Positions 23,345 through 26,774 of a stretch of DNA of 26,774 nucleotides are shown piece by piece. This stretch comes from JARFQH01 sp041299015 (GTDB lineage: Bacteria; Desulfobacterota; Desulfobacteria; Desulfobacterales; SG8-13). Location of the stretch: positions 1 to 26,774 of the forward strand of contig JBFYWB010000090.1 of the NCBI GenBank assembly GCA_041299015.1, given 5' to 3'. Numbering within the stretch: position 1 is the stretch's first letter; each line of letters begins with the position of its first letter. Under the pieces are notes generated by a model. The model searched no databases and was not told the DNA's origin. It saw only the letters and a list, made by a program, of their open reading frames with translations. The position numbers were made by a program, and so were the translations under genes.

Positions 23345-25014
23345 GGCGGCATCGCAACCGCATCGGCGGTAAACCGCCTGCGGCTGATCAGATCCGCAAC
23401 CATGCCGATGCGCTTTCCTTCCGGCAGGGCGACCGTCAGGGCGTCGGCGGAGAGATTGGCCAGGGCGAAAAGGGTCTGCTCCCGGCAAAAGCGCTTGATG
23501 GCAAAGACCCGATCGTCGAGGTGGAGGACCTGCGCCACGGCAGCCGGATGCAAGGCGGGCTGCCGGGTTCGCAGGCGCACCAGTTCGAGATAGGGCCGGA
23601 AGACCCGCGCCCGAAAACACTGTGGATCGTCCAGTTGCGTGGCAAGCGCATCGGCCATGAGATTCTCCCGGTTGATCGTTCGCGCTCGTCCCGTTCGCCG
23701 GACCCCTGCGTCCCAGTTGCGTGATCCCAGCAGGCTGTGGATATAGACGGCCGGCACGCCGGGCAGGACCAGCACCGTCGCCTGGGAGGCCAGAAAGCGC
23801 GGGACGAGGAGCGGATCGTCAGGCTGAAAGGGATTTCTCAGCGCGTCCACATAGGTGATGTTGAGTTCGTAAGGACTCTGCGAGCCGTCCGGGGTCGCTC
23901 GCATGGATACCAGGCCGCCGTTTCGCAGGACGATATCAACCAGCCATGCAATGTCGGCCGACGCCAGAAGGCCCTCGAGCGGCCGCACACCGATACCGTC
24001 GTGCGACGCGGTAAAGTTCAGAAAGGTCGTGGCCGCCGAGGGAGTCTTCAGGTTCCGGGCCCATTCGGTGAGCATGCGGGCGCTACCCCTGGCCAGGCAG
24101 TACAGGAGCAGCGGCGGCAGGGTGAAATTATAGACCAACTGGGCCTCGTTGCGGCCGTCGCCGAAATAACGAATGTTTTCCGCGTGGGGAACGTTGGTTT
24201 CGGTAATCAGGATCACGCCCGGCGCAACGAGATCCAGAATTCTGCGAAGCAGCCGGACCAAATCGTGAGCCTGGGGCAGGTGGATGCAGGCCGTCCCGAT
24301 CTGTTTCCACAAATAGGCGACGGCGTCGAGCCGGATGATCCGCGCCTTCTGCGACACGTAATAGAGCAGGGCCCGCACCATGTTTTCGAGGACGTCGAGA
24401 CTCGCATAATTGAGGTCGATCTGATCCGCACTGAAAGTAGTCCACAGATGCACCCGACTCCCGGAACGCTTTTCAAAGGCGGTCAGCAGCGGCAGGGAGC
24501 GGGGCCGGGTCACCGCCGAGAGGTCGGCTGCCGGATCGACTTCGATGGCCAGGTCTTCGAACCCTTTCTCACCCGCAAGGTAGTTCCGAAACCAGCGGCT
24601 TTCGGCGGAGACATGGTTGGCGACCAGATCGACCATCAACTTGAATTCCCCGCCGATGGCCCGCACGTCCTCCCAGCTTCCCAGGTCGGGCCTGACGGCA
24701 AAAAAATCGGTAACGGAAAACCCGTCGTCCGACGAATAGGGGAAAAACGGCAGGAGGTGAATCCCGGAAAAAACGCCCCTTAGATGCTCTGCCGCAAATC
24801 GGTGCAGGGTGCGCAGCGGCCGCTCCTCCGCTCGCTTGAGCGTGTCACCGTAAGTGATGAGGATGGCATCCGCCGCGGAGAAAAACTCCCGCTGCTCGAC
24901 CGGTTTGAGAGGCGAAAAAGTTTCCATGACGGCGGCGATCCGCGCGGCGGCAGCCGCGGCCCTTTGTTTTCCGTAAATCCTTTGGAGAATCGCCTGCATC
25001 CTTTTGTCCCTCAT
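23284..25014 (-). CDS. GH13_18 sugar phosphorylase, probably glucosylglycerate phosphorylase
   Basis: 576 aa from ATG 25014 (ATG 24999, with GAGGG upstream, is an alternative; the longest frame begins with TTG). Sucrose-phosphorylase-type barrel: the nucleophile Asp230 in RLDAVAYLWK, acid/base Glu272 in ITETNVPHAEN, transition-state Asp339 in TASHDGIGVRP. The blocks AYLWKQIGT, HLPQAH, TETNVPHAENIRYFG and YNFTLPPLLL resemble the YcjM/glucosylglycerate-phosphorylase branch rather than true sucrose phosphorylase. It would split glucosylglycerate with phosphate into glucose 1-phosphate and glycerate, giving turnover of the solute made by the gpgS operon. Substrate is inferred from branch and context. 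It converges on, and overlaps, the GT4 gene. Confidence 0.87.
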   Translation of the reverse strand: MRDKRMQAILQRIYGKQRAAAAAARIAAVMETFSPLKPVEQREFFSAADAILITYGDTLKRAEERPLRTLHRFAAEHLRGVFSGIHLLPFFPYSSDDGFSVTDFFAVRPDLGSWEDVRAIGGEFKLMVDLVANHVSAESRWFRNYLAGEKGFEDLAIEVDPAADLSAVTRPRSLPLLTAFEKRSGSRVHLWTTFSADQIDLNYASLDVLENMVRALLYYVSQKARIIRLDAVAYLWKQIGTACIHLPQAHDLVRLLRRILDLVAPGVILITETNVPHAENIRYFGDGRNEAQLVYNFTLPPLLLYCLARGSARMLTEWARNLKTPSAATTFLNFTASHDGIGVRPLEGLLASADIAWLVDIVLRNGGLVSMRATPDGSQSPYELNITYVDALRNPFQPDDPLLVPRFLASQATVLVLPGVPAVYIHSLLGSRNWDAGVRRTGRARTINRENLMADALATQLDDPQCFRARVFRPYLELVRLRTRQPALHPAAVAQVLHLDDRVFAIKRFCREQTLFALANLSADALTVALPEGKRIGMVADLISRRRFTADAVAMPPYGFLWLEGVPLRPSPSTTR

Positions 25015-25040
25015 CGTGGGGTCCAAGCATGATTATGTCT

Positions 25041-25068
25041 TTGACATCCGCTGATTTTTTAATATGTT
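25041..25068 (+). promoter_or_regulatory. Candidate sigma70 promoter for the GT4 gene at 25150
   Basis: TTGACA (25041-25046), 16 bp, TATGTT (25063-25068). The leader to the ATG at 25150 would be about 75 nt. It lies in the 135-bp gap between the divergent phosphorylase and GT4 genes. Confidence 0.45.
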
Positions 25069-25149
25069 CACGGAACGAATCGTGATGGCGCGCAACCACC
25101 GCGGTCCGATGTCCCGCGGCGCTCACTGATCAAAAGGGCAGGCATTGAC

Positions 25150-26415
25150 ATGTACATCCGCTTTGACAAAGTTCACAACATTGGGTTTATTTCCACCCGT
25201 TTTGCCGGAACCGACGGCGTTTCGATGGAAACGGCCAAGTGGGCCAGGGTGTTCGAAGAAGAGCGGTTTCGGTGTTTCTACTTTGCCGGCGGGCTGGACC
25301 GGGACCCATCGCAGTCCTTGCTGGTTCCGGAGGCCCATTTTCTGCACCCGGACATCCGCTCCATTTTTAACAGCTGTTTTGCAATGGACACCAACGGTGT
25401 CAGAGCGCGAAAAATGACCAGCCGAATCCAGTCCATCAAGGAGTACCTCAAAGACCGTCTATATGATTTTATCCGCCAATTCAAGATCGATCTCCTGGTC
25501 CCGGAAAACGCGGTGACCATACCGCTCAACATCCCGCTCGGTCTGGCGATCACCGAGGTCATTGCGGAAACCGGTCTCCCCACCATCGCCCACCATCACG
25601 ATTTCTTCTGGGAGCGCCAGCAGTTCAAGACAAATGGGGTCTGGGATTATCTCAACATGGCCTTCCCGCCCCACCTGCCGACGATTCGCCATGTCGTCAT
25701 CAGTTCGTCGGCGAGCAACCAGCTCAGTCTGCGGACCGGCATTTCGGCCACCCTCATTCCGAACGTAATGGATTTCGAAAATCCTGCCCCGCCGCCCGAC
25801 GACTATGCCGGCGATGTCCGGACGGCACTGGGGCTCGATCCGGATGAACGGCTCATCCTTCAGCCGACCCGGGTGGTCAAACGCAAGGGAATCGAACACG
25901 CAATCGAACTGGTCAGCCGGCTCGGCCCCAAGGCGCGCCTTGTCATCTCGCATGCCTCCGGAGACGAGGGACACGACTACGAACAGCGGATCATCGACTA
26001 TTCACGCCGGATGGCGGTGAACACGCTTTTCGTCTCGGACATCATCGGCGATCGCCGGGGGACGACGGCGGACGGTCGGAAAATCTACAGCCTCTTCGAC
26101 ATCTATCCGCACGCCGATTTGATCACCTACCCCTCCACTTTCGAGGGTTTCGGCAACGCCTTCCTGGAAGCGGTCTATTTCAGGAAACCGATCCTGGTCA
26201 ACCTCTATTCGATCTACACCATCGACATCAAGCCCAAAGGATTCATGGCCCTTGAAATCGACGGTTATGTGACCGATGCGGCGGTCGAAACAGCACAAAC
26301 GGTGCTCGAGGATGCCGGCCTGCGGGAGAGAATGGCCGCGACCAATTACGCCCTTGGAAAAAAGTTCTATTCCTGCAGGGTGTTGCACGAAAAACTGATG
26401 AACCTCATGGTCTAG
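25150..26415 (+). CDS. GT4-type glycosyltransferase, paralogue 2 (421 aa)
   Basis: Close paralogue of the protein at 22049: GFISTRFAGTDGVSMETAKW (12-31), PTIAHHHDFFWER (144-156), QPTRVVKRKGIEHAIELV (238-255) and EGFGNAFLE (Glu332/Glu340) all correspond. The region between about 65 and 95 and the loop around 295-315 (DIIGDRRGTTADGRK) differ, which may alter the acceptor. ATG 25150 with an AGGGCAGG purine stretch upstream. It stands divergently from the phosphorylase gene and is the last gene of the solute locus. One paralogue may add mannose and the other glucose to glucosylglycerate, or each may work on products of different length; this is inference. Confidence 0.9.
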   Translation: MYIRFDKVHNIGFISTRFAGTDGVSMETAKWARVFEEERFRCFYFAGGLDRDPSQSLLVPEAHFLHPDIRSIFNSCFAMDTNGVRARKMTSRIQSIKEYLKDRLYDFIRQFKIDLLVPENAVTIPLNIPLGLAITEVIAETGLPTIAHHHDFFWERQQFKTNGVWDYLNMAFPPHLPTIRHVVISSSASNQLSLRTGISATLIPNVMDFENPAPPPDDYAGDVRTALGLDPDERLILQPTRVVKRKGIEHAIELVSRLGPKARLVISHASGDEGHDYEQRIIDYSRRMAVNTLFVSDIIGDRRGTTADGRKIYSLFDIYPHADLITYPSTFEGFGNAFLEAVYFRKPILVNLYSIYTIDIKPKGFMALEIDGYVTDAAVETAQTVLEDAGLRERMAATNYALGKKFYSCRVLHEKLMNLMV

Positions 26416-26443
26416 CGGCCATTATCGGTGAAAATGTGAAACG

Positions 26444-26774
26444 TTAATCGGATAGACGCTTCATGGCCTCGAGATATTCCGGCGAGCGCGAAAGATAGAA
26501 GGAGAGCGCTCGCGCGAAATCCTTGCCGAGTACCCCGTCGATAAACATCTGGCTGATCTCCCGGTTGCGGTCCAGGGCGAATTGAGACATCACCAGGATC
26601 TCGCGCTCTTCCGCGCTGATGGTCTCGAGCAGGCGCAGCAGGGCGGTGCGGGCCCGCGGCTGGTACATCCAGAAATAGAGCAGGTCGAGAGCGTGAATCA
26701 TGACGATTTTTTCCAGATCGCGTGCTTCGGCATTGTCCCTGACCGAAATCCGGCAGGGCCGCTTGAGAATCTCA
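26444..26774 (-). CDS. C-terminal part of an unidentified protein (cut by the window edge)
   Basis: The frame is open from the right edge to the stop at 26444, showing 109 residues. An ATG exists at 26701, but no ribosome site precedes it and the frame continues upstream with plausible sequence (LKRPCRISVRDNAEARDLEKIV). This is therefore likely the end of a longer protein. The visible part is helical and amphipathic: ALDLLYFWMYQPRARTALL, then an acidic segment (ETISAEEREILVMSQFALD) and a final helix (SPEYLEAMKRLSD). I do not recognise it. It converges on the GT4 gene with a 28-bp gap. Confidence 0.65.
   Translation of the reverse strand, partial: EILKRPCRISVRDNAEARDLEKIVMIHALDLLYFWMYQPRARTALLRLLETISAEEREILVMSQFALDRNREISQMFIDGVLGKDFARALSFYLSRSPEYLEAMKRLSD

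Noticed and set aside
23737..24783. 348-codon plus-strand open frame opposite the phosphorylase
   Set aside because: Shadow; catalytic GH13 residues are all on the minus strand.

Overview
The window looks like the chromosome of an anaerobic, GC-rich (high-50s % by eye) Desulfobacterota (deltaproteobacterial) organism, probably a sulfate reducer. This is inferred from an Hdr-type iron-sulfur protein that appears to carry selenocysteine, an ArsR-rhodanese regulator, a glucosylglycerate-type compatible-solute locus, EI-Ntr, and the small 'FPERR/DRR' protein type. No rRNA, tRNA, CRISPR array, IS element or integrase was seen.

Layout. 98-2733 (minus): a small unknown protein, a two-CCG-domain Fe-S protein split by an in-frame UGA followed by a SECIS-like hairpin, and an ArsR-rhodanese regulator with a palindrome at its start. 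2962-5243 (minus): the wreck of a methylglyoxal synthase gene, then a PhoU-like DUF47 protein and a PiT phosphate transporter. 5569-8036 (minus): phoR and phoB. Both phosphate blocks are preceded by TAACA-type direct repeats with an 11-bp period, a likely Pho box. 8323-9999 (minus): a large unknown protein with a HIT-like histidine cluster. 10379-11935 (plus): a SatD-family protein that reads like a class III nucleotidyl cyclase plus a helix-turn-helix, next to a DUF3307 membrane protein; both upstream regions carry TACAAG inverted repeats. 12146-12379 (minus): a tiny arginine-rich protein. 12533-14845 (plus): ptsP (EI-Ntr). 15130-15405 (plus): an orphan small protein behind a third Pho-box-like repeat and a good sigma70 promoter. 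15456-17398: an HTH-domain fragment, an EEP-family hydrolase, a DUF5132 protein and a hot-dog thioesterase.

17500-26415 is a compatible-solute locus. A leftward overlapping operon encodes a GT4 glycosyltransferase, a HAD phosphatase, an M20-fold protein lacking the usual Glu-Glu pair, and glucosyl-3-phosphoglycerate synthase (gpgS). Around it lie two paralogous GT4 enzymes on the plus strand and a GH13_18 sugar phosphorylase resembling glucosylglycerate phosphorylase. A likely reading is GpgS making glucosyl-3-phosphoglycerate, the HAD protein removing phosphate to give glucosylglycerate, the GT4 enzymes extending it (for example to mannosylglucosylglycerate), and the phosphorylase recycling it. 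The window ends inside an unidentified minus-strand gene.

Main points for follow-up: the probable selenoprotein, the SatD/DUF3307 pair as a candidate cyclic-nucleotide signalling or defence module, the shared 11-bp-period repeats, and the altered M20-like protein in the glucosylglycerate operon.
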